From contig LR877145.1 of assembly GCA_903995115.1 (NCBI GenBank), forward strand, positions 1,178,001-1,242,000: a DNA stretch of 64,000 bases, given 5' to 3'. Below, one piece after another: positions 28,301-38,045 of this stretch (position 1 is its first letter; each line of letters begins with the position of its first letter). The notes under the pieces are model-generated. The model had not been told where the DNA came from, did no database searches, and saw only the letters and a list, made by a program, of their open reading frames with translations. Source of the DNA: Angomonas deanei (lineage: Eukaryota; Euglenozoa; Kinetoplastea; Trypanosomatida; Trypanosomatidae). Position numbers and translations under genes: made by a program.

Positions 28301-30337
28301 TCAGTTTCCTTTCCGTTTCTTTGTCTTGTTCATGAAAAAGTTCAAAGCATCGTCTCCAGAGTTGTCGGATGTTGTTGGCTTTTCGGGCGTGGCGACTCTG
28401 TCGCGTTTTACCTTTCTTGCTTGGGTGACATTCTTCGCCAGGTTCACGACCTCGTCGCCGACGCGCTTGTCCGTGCGGCCGACGTCAAGGTTAAATCGCG
28501 GATCGGAGAGTAGTTTGGAGGAGAAACGGGGATCAATATTCTCAAGCGCGCTGCGAGCCTCCTTCGTTTCCTTCTTTTCTCGCAAAATCTTCTCCACCCC
28601 GAGTTGGTTGACCAAGTGCATTTGCTTTCTCGCCGCTCGCTCCTCGGCCAGCCGCTGCTTGACCTGGCGGGCGTGCTGCTTCTTTCGCTCCTTCGCGGTG
28701 AGTTTTTGCACCTCCCCGTCGACGCCCATAATCTCACTCAGCTTGTTTCGCTGCTGCTCCCGCTCCTCCTCCCTCTTCTGCTCCGCCATCTCGCGCTCCT
28801 GCTGGTACATCTCCTTCTTGGACTTTTTCAATTCCTTTCGTCTCTGCTTGTACTTGAGTGCCGCCTGCGAGGCGAGGTCCCCCTCCTTCAGCTTCTGTTT
28901 GAGCCGGGTTTCTTTCTGGAGCTGAATAGCCTTCTGGCCCGCGTCCAAGTCGAGCGTGGCCTCCACCTCCCGTACCTCGTCATCGTCGTTGGAGTCGTTT
29001 TCCCCACTTTCTTCCTCGTCTAGCTCCACATCACTGAACCGGTTGAGATCATCGTCGTCGTCGCTGTCGTCGTCCTCCTCCTCATCGCTGTCCTTTTCTA
29101 GTGCTTCCTCTCCCTCCGTCGGCTGATCGGGCAGTCCACCAATCTCACTGAGAAGGGCGGAGTACTTGCGACGAATGCGCAACTTCTCCTCCGCGTTCCC
29201 GGTGCCACCGTTGTCCTCGTCATCCGAGTCTGGTGGGGCGAGGTAGGCGGCGAGGTCATCCTCGGCGGAGGTGCCGGTGAAGGAGTCCTGGACGGAGTGG
29301 TGTCGAAAGACGTCGTCCTGATCCCAGGAGATTCTAAATTTAGTTTGCGTCAGGGCGGACGACTTGAAGGAACTTAGCGGCTTGAAGTTGGGTGGGATAC
29401 AATCCGCCCGCGAGACGGGAGGGTCCGTGAACTCCTCCGAGTCGTCAATGTACCGTAGGTCCAGCACCACGCCGCTGGCCTCAATGTCCATACCGTCTAG
29501 CTCATTGTACACCGCCGCCGCCGTATCCGCGGAGTCGAAGCGTGCCACCGCATAGTAGTACGCCATGCGCGACTTTTCGTACAGTCTATACTTTCCTTCG
29601 GAGAAGAACTCCCCATCCTCGCCCTGTTGGCCAATCATGCTAGGGTCATCGTTCACCCAGCCGTCGCTCCTCGGCTCGCTGACGGCGTCGTCCGATTCGT
29701 CCTCTGGCAGCTCCTCGACGGCCGGTTCCTCTTGCGGTGCCTCCTCCGGCGGCACGTCCGTCTCTCCTGGCTTCACCCACAAGTTGGGGCCGTGGACCCG
29801 CTCGTGCTCAATCATCTTCTTGCCTAGTTCGCTCATGTACACACTGACGTCGAGGAGTCGGCCACCGAGTGGCAGTGCGTGGAAGAGAAGCGCGTAGAGG
29901 TCGGAGGCGCGGACGTGGTCCCAGTCGCAGTTCACAATGGCCACTCGGCTCTTGGCCTCGATGAAATCTAACTCCTCCGGCTCCCATGCGTTCACGTCGT
30001 CGTCCAGCTGTTCTTCCTCCTCAGGGGCGAGTTGCGGCTCCTCCACATCGAGCTCCTCGTCAGACAGACGGTCCTCCTCCTCCTCGTCGTCTAGCTCTTC
30101 TTCCTTGTTTAAATATTTAGCGAAACGAGGATCGCGGGAAGCTTGATCCACCTCCTCGCGGGGATTTACCTTCTTTTTACTACGAGCCGAGAGCTTAAAG
30201 CGCGGGTCGGTGAAGCGAGAGGCAAACCGAGGGTCGCTCCTCTTCCCCCCTCCGCCACCGCCGCGGCCTCTGCCGCCACCTCTACCACGGTATCCACCGC
30301 CGCCCCTTCCTCTGGAAGACGCCTCTATCACTTTCAT
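28301..30337 (-). CDS. ESF1: ESF1-like nucleolar pre-rRNA processing factor
   Basis: 678 residues. The order is an RGG-rich head (about 9-32), DPRFxxR repeats, an acidic stretch, the NUC153/ESF1 core with the RNA-recognition-like segment (VAIVNCDWDHVRASDLYALL), more acidic blocks, a basic coiled coil and a C-terminal DPRFSSKLLSDPRFNLD motif, which is diagnostic of ESF1. ESF1 is needed for 18S rRNA maturation. The Gly/Arg head is longer than usual and may be a methylation target. Confidence 0.85.
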   Translation of the reverse strand: MKVIEASSRGRGGGGYRGRGGGRGRGGGGGGKRSDPRFASRFTDPRFKLSARSKKKVNPREEVDQASRDPRFAKYLNKEEELDDEEEEDRLSDEELDVEEPQLAPEEEEQLDDDVNAWEPEELDFIEAKSRVAIVNCDWDHVRASDLYALLFHALPLGGRLLDVSVYMSELGKKMIEHERVHGPNLWVKPGETDVPPEEAPQEEPAVEELPEDESDDAVSEPRSDGWVNDDPSMIGQQGEDGEFFSEGKYRLYEKSRMAYYYAVARFDSADTAAAVYNELDGMDIEASGVVLDLRYIDDSEEFTDPPVSRADCIPPNFKPLSSFKSSALTQTKFRISWDQDDVFRHHSVQDSFTGTSAEDDLAAYLAPPDSDDEDNGGTGNAEEKLRIRRKYSALLSEIGGLPDQPTEGEEALEKDSDEEEDDDSDDDDDLNRFSDVELDEEESGENDSNDDDEVREVEATLDLDAGQKAIQLQKETRLKQKLKEGDLASQAALKYKQRRKELKKSKKEMYQQEREMAEQKREEEREQQRNKLSEIMGVDGEVQKLTAKERKKQHARQVKQRLAEERAARKQMHLVNQLGVEKILREKKETKEARSALENIDPRFSSKLLSDPRFNLDVGRTDKRVGDEVVNLAKNVTQARKVKRDRVATPEKPTTSDNSGDDALNFFMNKTKKRKGN

Positions 30338-30513
30338 ACCGAACTTTCAATTCTTTTTATGGTTATGATTGGATTGATTCTGGAACCAAAAAGTAAAATG
30401 ACGGAGAGAAGAAAAAAAGTACTAGCAGCGAAGAAAGACAAATGACAGCGAAAATATACAATATTCATACTGATAATAGTAATAATAAGGGTGTAACGGT
30501 AATAAAGTCCACT

Positions 30514-30948
30514 TCAGACCACCCTTCGTCGCGGCTTCGTCAAACTGCCGATCAGACCGGTGAGGTTGGAGACAAGCGAAATGGCGGCTAAGAAGACAAG
30601 AATAGTCGCAAAATGCAGCACCGGCCACATCCCAATGACCCACAACAAACTAGCAATTAAGAGGATCGCCGTCGCGTACTTGATGTAGTCCTGGTGGGAC
30701 TGGAACCACATGGCGTTCTTGCGCTGGAGAAAGAAGGAGGAGTAGATCCACATGAGGGCGAACACACCGTAGAGCGCTAGCGAGGGGATCAGAAAGAGTT
30801 TCCACGTCCTTCGCGATGTGTGTGCGGAGAAAAAGCGGAAATAATAAAGAACAGCTCCGCTAATAACGGCGGCGACTAGTTTCTGCACCTTCCCCGTTGC
30901 GGTACCTGGCTGGGTCAAGTACGGATCACCGCCACCACCGCCGTGCAT
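30514..30948 (-). CDS. four-span membrane protein, TMEM128-like
   Basis: 144 residues. A glycine-rich start (MHGGGGGDPYL) is followed by four hydrophobic segments in two pairs (about 24-42, 51-73, 90-106 and 109-130) and a basic C-terminus TKPRRRVV. Size and topology suggest TMEM128, an ER protein of unknown role, but similarity is weak by eye. Confidence 0.5.
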   Translation of the reverse strand: MHGGGGGDPYLTQPGTATGKVQKLVAAVISGAVLYYFRFFSAHTSRRTWKLFLIPSLALYGVFALMWIYSSFFLQRKNAMWFQSHQDYIKYATAILLIASLLWVIGMWPVLHFATILVFLAAISLVSNLTGLIGSLTKPRRRVV

Positions 30949-31123
30949 TTTTTTATTTTTATTGTTGTTGTATCTTAATAAGGAACCCTAGAAAAAAAAA
31001 AAAAGAAGAAAGTGCGTTGTTTCGATCCCATAACTGTAATACAGACCGATAGACAATAGACACTTCATTTTTGTCGTACTGTAGTATTTTGCCAATCAAA
31101 GGTTAATTTACATATAATGCACA

Positions 31124-32698
31124 CTACGTAAAGGCGGAGGTGTCCACCCCCAAGTCTTTCAACCGCTGCAGCGCCAGAAACTCTAGCTCGTCCACCTGGT
31201 CCGCCTGAATGGTGGTCCGACTGGTGTTCGTGCGTGCCGACAGCTGCACTTCTTCTGGGATAAAAGCCTCCTCCTTCTCCTCTAGCGGAATCGGTGGAAC
31301 CGGCGGCACGGGCTCCTCCTCCTTGAGGTCCTGGTGGATGGCGTTCTGGTGCCGAATTCGCTCCTGCTCTCTTTTCGCGTTGGTGGAGTCCAACTTGTCC
31401 CGCTGCTGGCGTATCTCCCCCACCTCCGTCATGAGCTGCTCCTCCTTGAGCGTGCCGATCATCCCTTCGAGACGGGAGGTGTACTGCACCGCGGAGCTCC
31501 AGTTGTTCTCCATCGTGGTCGCGTGCCGGTGGAGGTCCTTCACCCCGGCGAGTGGGGCCAGCGGGGCGGCGGACTTGGTCATGGACTGTCGGAGCGCCTT
31601 GGAGGCCTCGCGCGGGTCAAACTCTCCCACACGGTCATTGGTACATCGGTAAATGAGTGTCGGGGGGACGCTAAAGTCATCCATTCCTTTTTCATCTGAC
31701 CGCATGTCCAGGTCGGCGCGGTAACTACTGGTGGTCTGTAGGACAGAAGGGTCGTAGAAGCGGTTGGTCCAGTCCCCAATCATCACCTCATAGTGAGAGG
31801 AAATGAGCGTCGTGAGTAGCGAGGCCGCCTGCACCGTTGTGTCCTCGTTGCGCTTGTTGAATGGAAAAGGAAAGCGTGGGGAGCCAATGAGGTGCACCAC
31901 CGCCAAGACCGTTCGGTCCAACTCCCCTCCTTTGCTAAATACCGGTGCCACCAACTGGGCCGCGTTGGACTTCTCAATGAGCTCCAGCAGCGGGATCTCA
32001 TCCGTCGAGCGGGGGTCGCGGCACTTCTCACGGGGCTTGATGTTCACCGCGATGCCGGTGGAGCCTACCGCGCAGGGGATGGAGGACTCCGGTACACGGT
32101 ATGGCGCGGACCTCAGCAACTTTGACATGTCTCGTCCCACGACAAAAGGCGCAATGAGCTCCACCGCGACGAACCCGCTAGGGCGCAGCCACACCAGGGC
32201 GGTGTCGGCGCGGGTTTGAACCGCTAAACTTTCCAACAGTCTGTAAATACTCGCCGATACCAAGTCAAACGCGAGGGTCATCTTCTTCATGTTGTAGCTC
32301 TGCACGCTGTTGTTAAACGTGGGCCGGTAGGCACCGCTTGGCTCACCACTGGAACTGTTCATCATGGTGGCGCTTGTCCGACTGGCCATAAAGTACTTAT
32401 CGTCCTCGCTGCCCCCTTTGGCCTCCGCGTACTTTTCCTTCCGACTCGCCTGCTCTTCCTGGTTGTTGATCTTTTTGTTGAGCTCCTCAAACTCTTCGTG
32501 GATGGAAGAGCAAAGGGATTGCACCTCGATACGGAGTTGCTGGATTTGGTGAACTTCCTCTGGTGAACCGCCCTTTAACTGTGCCAAACCGCTGGTGATG
32601 GCGCCTAATCGATCCCCAATGTTTTCCGTGAAGGAACTCTTTCGAAGCACACTCGGCGGGTACGCATGACGACAGGAGGCGCACAGCTGGAGCGACAT
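31124..32698 (-). CDS. GAF-domain-like coiled-coil protein
   Basis: 524 residues. The start has a possible CX2C pair (LCASCRH). Coiled coil (about 45-95) is followed by a region with GAF-like features (about 140-315): ALVWLRPSGFVAVELIAPFV, GSTGIAV, a VAPVF strand and LAVVHLIGSPRFPFPF, with the usual final helix. A second coiled coil lies near 390-450. GAF domains bind small ligands or dimerise. Cytoskeletal or flagellar localisation is a guess from the coiled coils. Confidence 0.5.
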   Translation of the reverse strand: MSLQLCASCRHAYPPSVLRKSSFTENIGDRLGAITSGLAQLKGGSPEEVHQIQQLRIEVQSLCSSIHEEFEELNKKINNQEEQASRKEKYAEAKGGSEDDKYFMASRTSATMMNSSSGEPSGAYRPTFNNSVQSYNMKKMTLAFDLVSASIYRLLESLAVQTRADTALVWLRPSGFVAVELIAPFVVGRDMSKLLRSAPYRVPESSIPCAVGSTGIAVNIKPREKCRDPRSTDEIPLLELIEKSNAAQLVAPVFSKGGELDRTVLAVVHLIGSPRFPFPFNKRNEDTTVQAASLLTTLISSHYEVMIGDWTNRFYDPSVLQTTSSYRADLDMRSDEKGMDDFSVPPTLIYRCTNDRVGEFDPREASKALRQSMTKSAAPLAPLAGVKDLHRHATTMENNWSSAVQYTSRLEGMIGTLKEEQLMTEVGEIRQQRDKLDSTNAKREQERIRHQNAIHQDLKEEEPVPPVPPIPLEEKEEAFIPEEVQLSARTNTSRTTIQADQVDELEFLALQRLKDLGVDTSAFT

Positions 32699-32961
32699 GA
32701 GGTTCTACTAAATTGTGTTTGCAGTATTTCTAAAAAGAAGAAAACATGGCGGGGAAAAGAAACATTTGACACTATTTAATGTTGAAAAATAGTGAATACA
32801 TCTTTTTTTTTTTTTTTTGGGGTCACTTCACCATCGTTAAACTCCGTTGACCATCTATGTGGGAAAAAAGAAAAAAGGCACTTACGGATGGCGTGCCACC
32901 AAAAATAAAATACAAGAGCATATACAAATACGCACACATACACAGAGTATAATAGGCTCCG

Positions 32962-33915
32962 CTAGAAGGTAAAGTCTTTCTCATTGTCCTTTTCATTCTT
33001 TCTGTTGTAGTGTGCTTTCACAAAGTCAGAGAGAATCATGTCATCCTCCTCTTCTATTTTCTGTGCGAACTCTAACAAGGTCAGATCGTCGTCGTTGTCC
33101 ACGGCTTGCGTCGGGGGTGCGGAGGAAGGGGGCTCCTCTTTTACTCTCTTCTTGGCAGCCTTTGTTTTCCCCGGATTGTCGGTGTCTGCTTTCCGCTTCC
33201 GTTTCTTTTCCGCCGGCTTCACTTCCTCCATCGTTGGCGTCAGCTCCTCGGGGAGCGTTTCTATGCCGTCGTCCTTACCGTAGTTGGCTGTGTCGCCTCG
33301 CTCAATCTGTTCTAGCAGTTCCAGCTCCTCCGGGGCGAGTTCCTTGCGGTGGGCCTCCTCCTGCTCTCGCCGCTCACTGAGCAGTTCGCTGAACTGTTCC
33401 ACGTTGATGTCTACCCGCTCCCGCAGCGCCCGCTCCACCTCCCGTGGGCGGTTCTTCTTTTCCCTACTGTACAACTTGGAGACCTCTTTCCGGGTGCGTC
33501 CGGGGAACATGACGGCGATGGCACTAAAATCTAACCCGAACTGGGAGAGATACTCATAAAAGTGATCCACCTCCTCCTCCGTCCAGTCGACCCTTTTTCT
33601 CGAGCCGCTCGTACTCCCACCTAGTAGCGTATGCTCCTCTTGTGCGGCGTCGGAATGGACGAGGGGGGCATTCTCCGCCGAGGAGGGGTTGGGGGTGTCC
33701 CGCCGGAGGTCCACCGTGACGGTGGTCGGCACCACACGACGTAGACCGAACCCGTACTGTGACTGCCGCATCCGCTGCCGGATGGAGGCCCTCTCATGCG
33801 ATGGTATCCTAGTGGGGGGCAGTCTGTCCAGGGGCAGCTGGGCCCACATGTTAGGGGGGACCGGGGCGACCGAGTGGTCTAGCTCCGAGGAGAAATCAAA
33901 CTCACCACCGTCCAT
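32962..33915 (-). CDS. BDP1: BDP1, TFIIIB B'' subunit (SANT domain)
   Basis: 317 residues. The extended SANT domain (about 108-170) is clear: RKRVDWTEEEVDHFYEYLSQ, GLDFSAIAVMFPGRTRKEV and YSREKKNRPREVERAL match yeast and human BDP1. BDP1 joins TBP and BRF1 to open Pol III promoters and would serve the tRNA and U5 genes at the left end. The C-terminal half is acidic and basic low complexity with an NLS-like KKRKRK. The mRNA start is well defined by T18 followed at once by AG (33928-33929). Confidence 0.88.
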   Translation of the reverse strand: MDGGEFDFSSELDHSVAPVPPNMWAQLPLDRLPPTRIPSHERASIRQRMRQSQYGFGLRRVVPTTVTVDLRRDTPNPSSAENAPLVHSDAAQEEHTLLGGSTSGSRKRVDWTEEEVDHFYEYLSQFGLDFSAIAVMFPGRTRKEVSKLYSREKKNRPREVERALRERVDINVEQFSELLSERREQEEAHRKELAPEELELLEQIERGDTANYGKDDGIETLPEELTPTMEEVKPAEKKRKRKADTDNPGKTKAAKKRVKEEPPSSAPPTQAVDNDDDLTLLEFAQKIEEEDDMILSDFVKAHYNRKNEKDNEKDFTF

Positions 33916-34360
33916 TGAACACGAACACTAAAAAAAAAAAAAAAAAAGAAGGGAGGAAGGGATGCAGTAGGGGACGTCAGCCATCAATAGTCATACGGTT
34001 AATGCGTGAGGCACGATACACTACTACCATTTTGATTTTGAAAAACATACACTGGTGGGCAAACATACGATGAAAAAAAGGGACGCCGTTGCGACTATTG
34101 ACTTTTGCCGTTAAAGCACACTTTTACCGTTCTCCGTTGTAACGGGAGGAACGGTGAAAGGAAGTTACTTCAACAACAAAATAGTACGCTGGAGCATCCA
34201 CGATAATCATACCGTTCGCAAATATGGAAAATGAGAAGTTATTCGTACTGGGGGGAAGGCGGAAAATAATAATAATAAAAAAAACGAGCGACCACGGATA
34301 AATAAAAATGGTTCTTCTCGCAAATAATAGTGAATTGACGTTCGTCGTGTCGTCAGGGTA
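33916..34360 (-). other. intergenic region, 3' UTR of first dienelactone hydrolase copy
   Basis: It holds the BDP1 splice signal (33928-33950) and a 3' UTR that resembles the one after the second hydrolase copy (35069-35518) over about 130 bases. The shared blocks are GTTGCGACT, the hairpin listed separately and GTTACTTCAAC. Confidence 0.6.
34126..34155 (-). other. conserved 3'-UTR hairpin, copy A
   Basis: Read on the plus strand, ACCGTTCTCCG pairs with CGGGAGGAACGGT around loop TTGTAA, leaving two bulged G. Copy B at 35305-35328 keeps the loop and both bulge positions and changes pairs in a compensatory way. The RNA made is the minus strand. Confidence 0.55.
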
Positions 34361-35068
34361 CTACAACACTGCCTTCAAGAAGTCAATGGAGCTCTTCTCC
34401 GCGGCGTCCAGCTGCTTCATTTGCTCCTTGTTGTTCTCGTCGTACCCGTAGCGGCCGCACAAGAACCCGTGGTCCAACTGGTCGTACGACTCGCAGACAC
34501 ACTTGGAGGGGTAGTCCTTGAGGGCCTCGCGGATCTCGTCCTGCAGCGGCTCATCCTTGGAGAACAGGATGCCAAGAGGGCCGGTGTAGTCCTTGAGCGA
34601 CTCCACCGTCAGCAGGGACGGGTGTGGGGTCAGGACGGCGTCCACCACCTTTTCTCGCGCCAGGCGAACAGAAATGTTGGCGCCCCAGCACATGCCAACC
34701 GAGGAGATCTTCTCGACGCCCAACTTCCGCATCAGCTTCGCCGCCTCGTACGCGTGCCCAATGTGCGCGTCAAAGTTAATGACGTAGTTGAAGAAGGACT
34801 GCCACTCCTCGGATTCATAGTTGGGGGGCCACTGGCTGGTGGGCCAGCATCGCCTGCCAAAGAAGTTGGGGGCGACGACCAGGAAACCTTCCGCGGCCAG
34901 ATGGTCCATGTAGCGCTTGGAGTTGTCAATGTCGATACCAAAGATGTCGGCGATCATGAGAACGCCCTTCTTGCTGTCGATCGGCCCTGTAATGTAGTAC
35001 TTGTTACCGGTGGCGGCGTATTCCACGTCGGGAACACCCTTGTCGGTTGGGCAGCACACGTTGGACAT
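34361..35068 (-). CDS. dienelactone hydrolase family protein, copy A
   Basis: 235 residues, alpha/beta hydrolase of the DLH family. The nucleophile elbow is VGMCWGA, with Cys as in carboxymethylenebutenolidase. The acid is in FSKDEP and the histidine in LDHGFLC, so the Cys-Asp-His triad is complete. DIFGIDIDN and an early CCPTDKG follow the family pattern. The natural substrate is unknown. It is a tandem duplicate of the gene at 35519-36232. The stop is TAG. Confidence 0.9.
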   Translation of the reverse strand: MSNVCCPTDKGVPDVEYAATGNKYYITGPIDSKKGVLMIADIFGIDIDNSKRYMDHLAAEGFLVVAPNFFGRRCWPTSQWPPNYESEEWQSFFNYVINFDAHIGHAYEAAKLMRKLGVEKISSVGMCWGANISVRLAREKVVDAVLTPHPSLLTVESLKDYTGPLGILFSKDEPLQDEIREALKDYPSKCVCESYDQLDHGFLCGRYGYDENNKEQMKQLDAAEKSSIDFLKAVL

Positions 35069-35518
35069 TTGAGTAACAAAAAAGGTAAACGGTGGATAGT
35101 AAGTCTGTTGAGAAAGAAATAAAAAAAAAAAATGGGGAAGGAAGGGAAATCAGGAAGTAGGGACGTCAGAATTCAATAGTTTTCTTGAGAATGAGTCATG
35201 GTGCGCCAATGTTCTAAATTCGCTGTGAAGTAAGGGGAAAAAAAAACGGTAATAAAAAGATCGTGTTGCGACTCTTCATTGTAACAGTTAAAGTATCCTC
35301 TATTGGTCTCTGTTGTAACAGGAGAACCTTCAAAGTGGAGTTACTTCAACATGAAGTGGTGCGCAGGGACATCAGCAATTCTTTTAATCATGAATAAAGG
35401 TTTAATTTAATTCGCATTAGTTAAGAGAGATAAAACAACAAAACAAAGTGTGCGAGCGACCAGGAAAAAAAACGGTGCTTCTCGCTAATAATAGGGAAGA
35501 ACTGGGAGCGAAAGAGTC
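35069..35518 (-). other. intergenic region between hydrolase copies
   Basis: The splice region of copy A (A10 on the plus strand near 35120, hence T-rich on the sense strand) and the 3' UTR of copy B, which resembles the UTR of copy A and holds the second hairpin. Confidence 0.6.
35305..35328 (-). other. conserved 3'-UTR hairpin, copy B
   Basis: On the plus strand GGTCTCTG pairs with CAGGAGAACC around TTGTAA, with bulges at the same places as copy A. C:G in copy A is T:A here, and T:A in copy A is G:C here, so pairing is kept despite sequence change. Confidence 0.55.
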
Positions 35519-36232
35519 TTACTTCAACACTTCGTGCAAGAAGTCGAAGGAACTCTTCTCCGCCGCATCCAGCTGCTTCTTCTGTTCCTCATTACCCTCT
35601 TCGTATTCATACCGTGCCGCCAAGAATCCGTGATCGAGCTTGTCGTACGTCTCGCAAACCGCCTTGGACGGGTGGTTCTTGAGGGCAGCACGGATCTCCT
35701 CCTGGTGCGGCTCATCCTTGGAGAACAACACACCGATCGGACCAGAGTACCCTTCGAGGGATTCCGGTGTGAAAAAGGACGGGTGTGCGGTGAGGATACC
35801 GTCGACCGTCTTCTCCTTCGCCAGTCGCAGCGCGACACCCGTTCCCCAGCACATACCAACAGAGCAGATCTTCTGCACCCCCAACTGCCGCATCATCTTC
35901 GCCGTCTGGTTTGCCACCTTCATGTGGTGGTCAATGTCGGTGATGTAGGTGTGAAACACTTTCCAGCTCTCCGATTCAAAATCCGGAGGCCAGTTGTTGA
36001 CCGGCCACGCTTTCTTTCCAAAGAAATCTGGAAAGACCACCAGGAAGCCTTCCGCGGCCAGCTTGTCCAGGTAGCGTTTGGAGTTGTCAATGTCGATACC
36101 GAAGATATCACCGACAATAAGGACACCCTTCTTACTGTCCACGGGTCCTACCATGTAGTAGGTGACACCAGCGGGGGCGTACTCCACATCGGGGACACCC
36201 TTGTCGGTCGGGCAGCATCGTTTATCGGACAT
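35519..36232 (-). CDS. dienelactone hydrolase family protein, copy B
   Basis: 237 residues. Same triad as copy A: Cys in VGMCWGT, Asp in FSKDEPH and His in LDHGFLA. Differences are spread evenly, with no sign of decay, so both copies are probably used. The start MSDKRCCPTDKGVPD matches copy A. Stop TAA. Confidence 0.9.
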   Translation of the reverse strand: MSDKRCCPTDKGVPDVEYAPAGVTYYMVGPVDSKKGVLIVGDIFGIDIDNSKRYLDKLAAEGFLVVFPDFFGKKAWPVNNWPPDFESESWKVFHTYITDIDHHMKVANQTAKMMRQLGVQKICSVGMCWGTGVALRLAKEKTVDGILTAHPSFFTPESLEGYSGPIGVLFSKDEPHQEEIRAALKNHPSKAVCETYDKLDHGFLAARYEYEEGNEEQKKQLDAAEKSSFDFLHEVLK

Positions 36233-36499
36233 TGTAAGAATCGTGAAAAAGGGTAAAAAAAAAAAAGATTTAAGAATTATTCGATAGATTGTTTATGGAA
36301 TAGCAATAATAGAAAAAAACTAAAGAGGAGAAAGAGAGATGGGAAAATTGTAGAGGATTCATATGGAGTTAAAAACACGTGACAACTTTACGGGTAATAT
36401 TTGGGGAGTGTTTTCCTTCATCATAATACTAAACAATAATAACAAAAGAAAAAAAAAAAGCTGTATTTGTAAGGTTGACAACGGTTGCCGTTGTGCGTG

Positions 36500-37243
36500 T
36501 TAGGCGTCCCCCAGCTGCGCCTCCACCGAGGTCAGCGGGACGAAGCGACAGAGAGAATCCTGACGGGTGTGTATAACGCCATTGGCGTCCTTCTCACACA
36601 CCAGCAGTGCCTGTGCATCCGACTGATCCCCTACTGGTATCACCATAGCCCCACCCCTCTTCAGGAGGGCCAACAGGGAGTCGTGTAGCTCATAGGCGGC
36701 GGCCCCCACATGGATCGCGTCGAAACACTCTCCCGTGAAAGAGTCACCCAACACCTGCTGTGGGGAACGACCATCCCCAATGTGGAACTGTACTTTGCTA
36801 GAGTTGACCCAATCGGCGTAGTGCGCCTTGGCGACACTCTCCCCGTGTTGTTTCAGCTGGGGCACATGCTCAATGCCGACCACACGCCACGGGTCATTGG
36901 CGCTCACCATATCGCAGATCTTCGCAAGTGCAACGGTAAGATAGCCACTGCCGCTCCCCACGTCGAGCACCTGAATCGGCTGTCCATTCTTTTTGTGAAG
37001 ATAGGGCAGCAACAACTCCAGCATCATGGCGTGCATGTGTGGGGCACTGATGGTGACATTGTACCCAATGGGTAGCGGACGGTCCTCGTAGGCGGACTGC
37101 CGGAGGAAAGGATCATTGGGCAGAAAGTTTTTTCGATCAATGGACAGCATAACGTTTCGCACCACATCTGTTTTGATAATACTCTCCCGGTGGAGTGCCT
37201 GGATCAACCCCTCATTGGTGGTCGCAGAGCAACGCCACGCCAT
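36500..37243 (-). CDS. PCMT1: protein-L-isoaspartate O-methyltransferase
   Basis: 247 residues. Family motifs are in order: NEGLIQALHRESIIK, DRPLPIGYNVTISAPHMHA, the SAM-binding LDVGSGSGYLT, and FDAIHVGAAA. The enzyme methylates isoaspartyl residues in aged proteins to start repair. Length is typical (about 227-250). The gene is intact. Confidence 0.96.
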   Translation of the reverse strand: MAWRCSATTNEGLIQALHRESIIKTDVVRNVMLSIDRKNFLPNDPFLRQSAYEDRPLPIGYNVTISAPHMHAMMLELLLPYLHKKNGQPIQVLDVGSGSGYLTVALAKICDMVSANDPWRVVGIEHVPQLKQHGESVAKAHYADWVNSSKVQFHIGDGRSPQQVLGDSFTGECFDAIHVGAAAYELHDSLLALLKRGGAMVIPVGDQSDAQALLVCEKDANGVIHTRQDSLCRFVPLTSVEAQLGDA

Positions 37244-37421
37244 CTGCTAAAAGGGGGTTCAATGTATTGTAGTGAGTTTATGGAATAGAAGGCCCTGAAC
37301 TAGGGGAAAACAGAAGGAGAGAAAGAAAATGAAATCGATGTTTTTCATCCTTTCTTTTCCATTGTTATTCCTTTTACTATTCCAATGGGTGTCGCGATAA
37401 CGGTATTGACTGCACAATGAA

Positions 37422-38045
37422 TCACAGCATATCAAACCACTTCGCCCAGTCCCTTACGCCTTTGGAGGGGACGACAATATACTCCGCATGGTGTGGCCGC
37501 TTCATTGGTACACACCACTCTTCACCAGCGGTATGACGGCCCGGTAGGTGGAGGACAAGCCGCTGAGGCGCACGCTCGTCCCTTTCTTGCTTGTACCGCT
37601 CCAGTTCGCGTCGGGTGATCGCGAGCTGATGAGACAGGTAGCGAATATTTTCCTCTGTTGGGGCCTGATGCTTTTGAATGTCGTCTTCCATCCCATCGGT
37701 AGAAGGGCCTGGCGGGGTGACAGTCGATTCCGTCTCCATCCGTGCTAGCTCCTCCACCCAGTCGGTCCTGCCCAGGTACTGCTCCAAGGCCTCCACGTAG
37801 AGCACCATGCACTCAAACTTAGACTTGCTAGCGAGCGACCGCCACGCGTTGTACATGTGCCGCTCCTTCACGTGCCAGAGCGCCGGGGCGGGGGCCTGAC
37901 AAGGACCCACCTCCACCTGCTGCCGGAGGGCGTAGAAGACTAACTTGTGCTCATTGCTGAGTTGCGCGTTGTGCTCCAGGTCCCCAAACTTGAGGTCTAC
38001 ATACCGCGCCGCCTTGTGATAGCGTTCTGGGAACGGAATCGCCAT
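37422..38045 (-). CDS. acyl-CoA-binding protein with C-terminal coiled-coil extension
   Basis: 207 residues. The ACB domain covers about 5-100: LSNEHKLVFYALRQQVEVG, then WHVKERHMYNAWRSLASKSK and MVLYVEAL match the four-helix family, with the Tyr and Lys residues that hold acyl-CoA largely kept (Y at YALRQQ, K at WHVK). A linker follows, then a helix (RYLSHQLAITRRELERYKQE) and a C-terminus ending VRDWAKWFDML. The extension is not typical of the small soluble ACBP. Confidence 0.8.
   Translation of the reverse strand: MAIPFPERYHKAARYVDLKFGDLEHNAQLSNEHKLVFYALRQQVEVGPCQAPAPALWHVKERHMYNAWRSLASKSKFECMVLYVEALEQYLGRTDWVEELARMETESTVTPPGPSTDGMEDDIQKHQAPTEENIRYLSHQLAITRRELERYKQERDERAPQRLVLHLPGRHTAGEEWCVPMKRPHHAEYIVVPSKGVRDWAKWFDML

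Larger units (their letters stand above)
33950..36232 (-). repeat. tandem duplication of hydrolase gene plus 3' UTR
   Basis: Two head-to-tail units of about 1.16 kb, each a dienelactone hydrolase gene and its downstream region. Protein similarity is high across the length; the UTRs share blocks. The duplication is old enough for many silent and UTR changes. Confidence 0.75.

Noticed and set aside
32802-32900. T-rich plus-strand run with nearby hairpins (CACTATT/AATAGTG, GGCAC/GTGCC)
   Set aside because: Short AT-rich or isolated stems in the BDP1 3' UTR, not clearly more than chance.
34361-36232. Reassigned TAG codon as explanation of the small ORF at 38.4 kb
   Set aside because: TAG ends at least one conserved gene here (hydrolase copy A), so general reassignment is unlikely.
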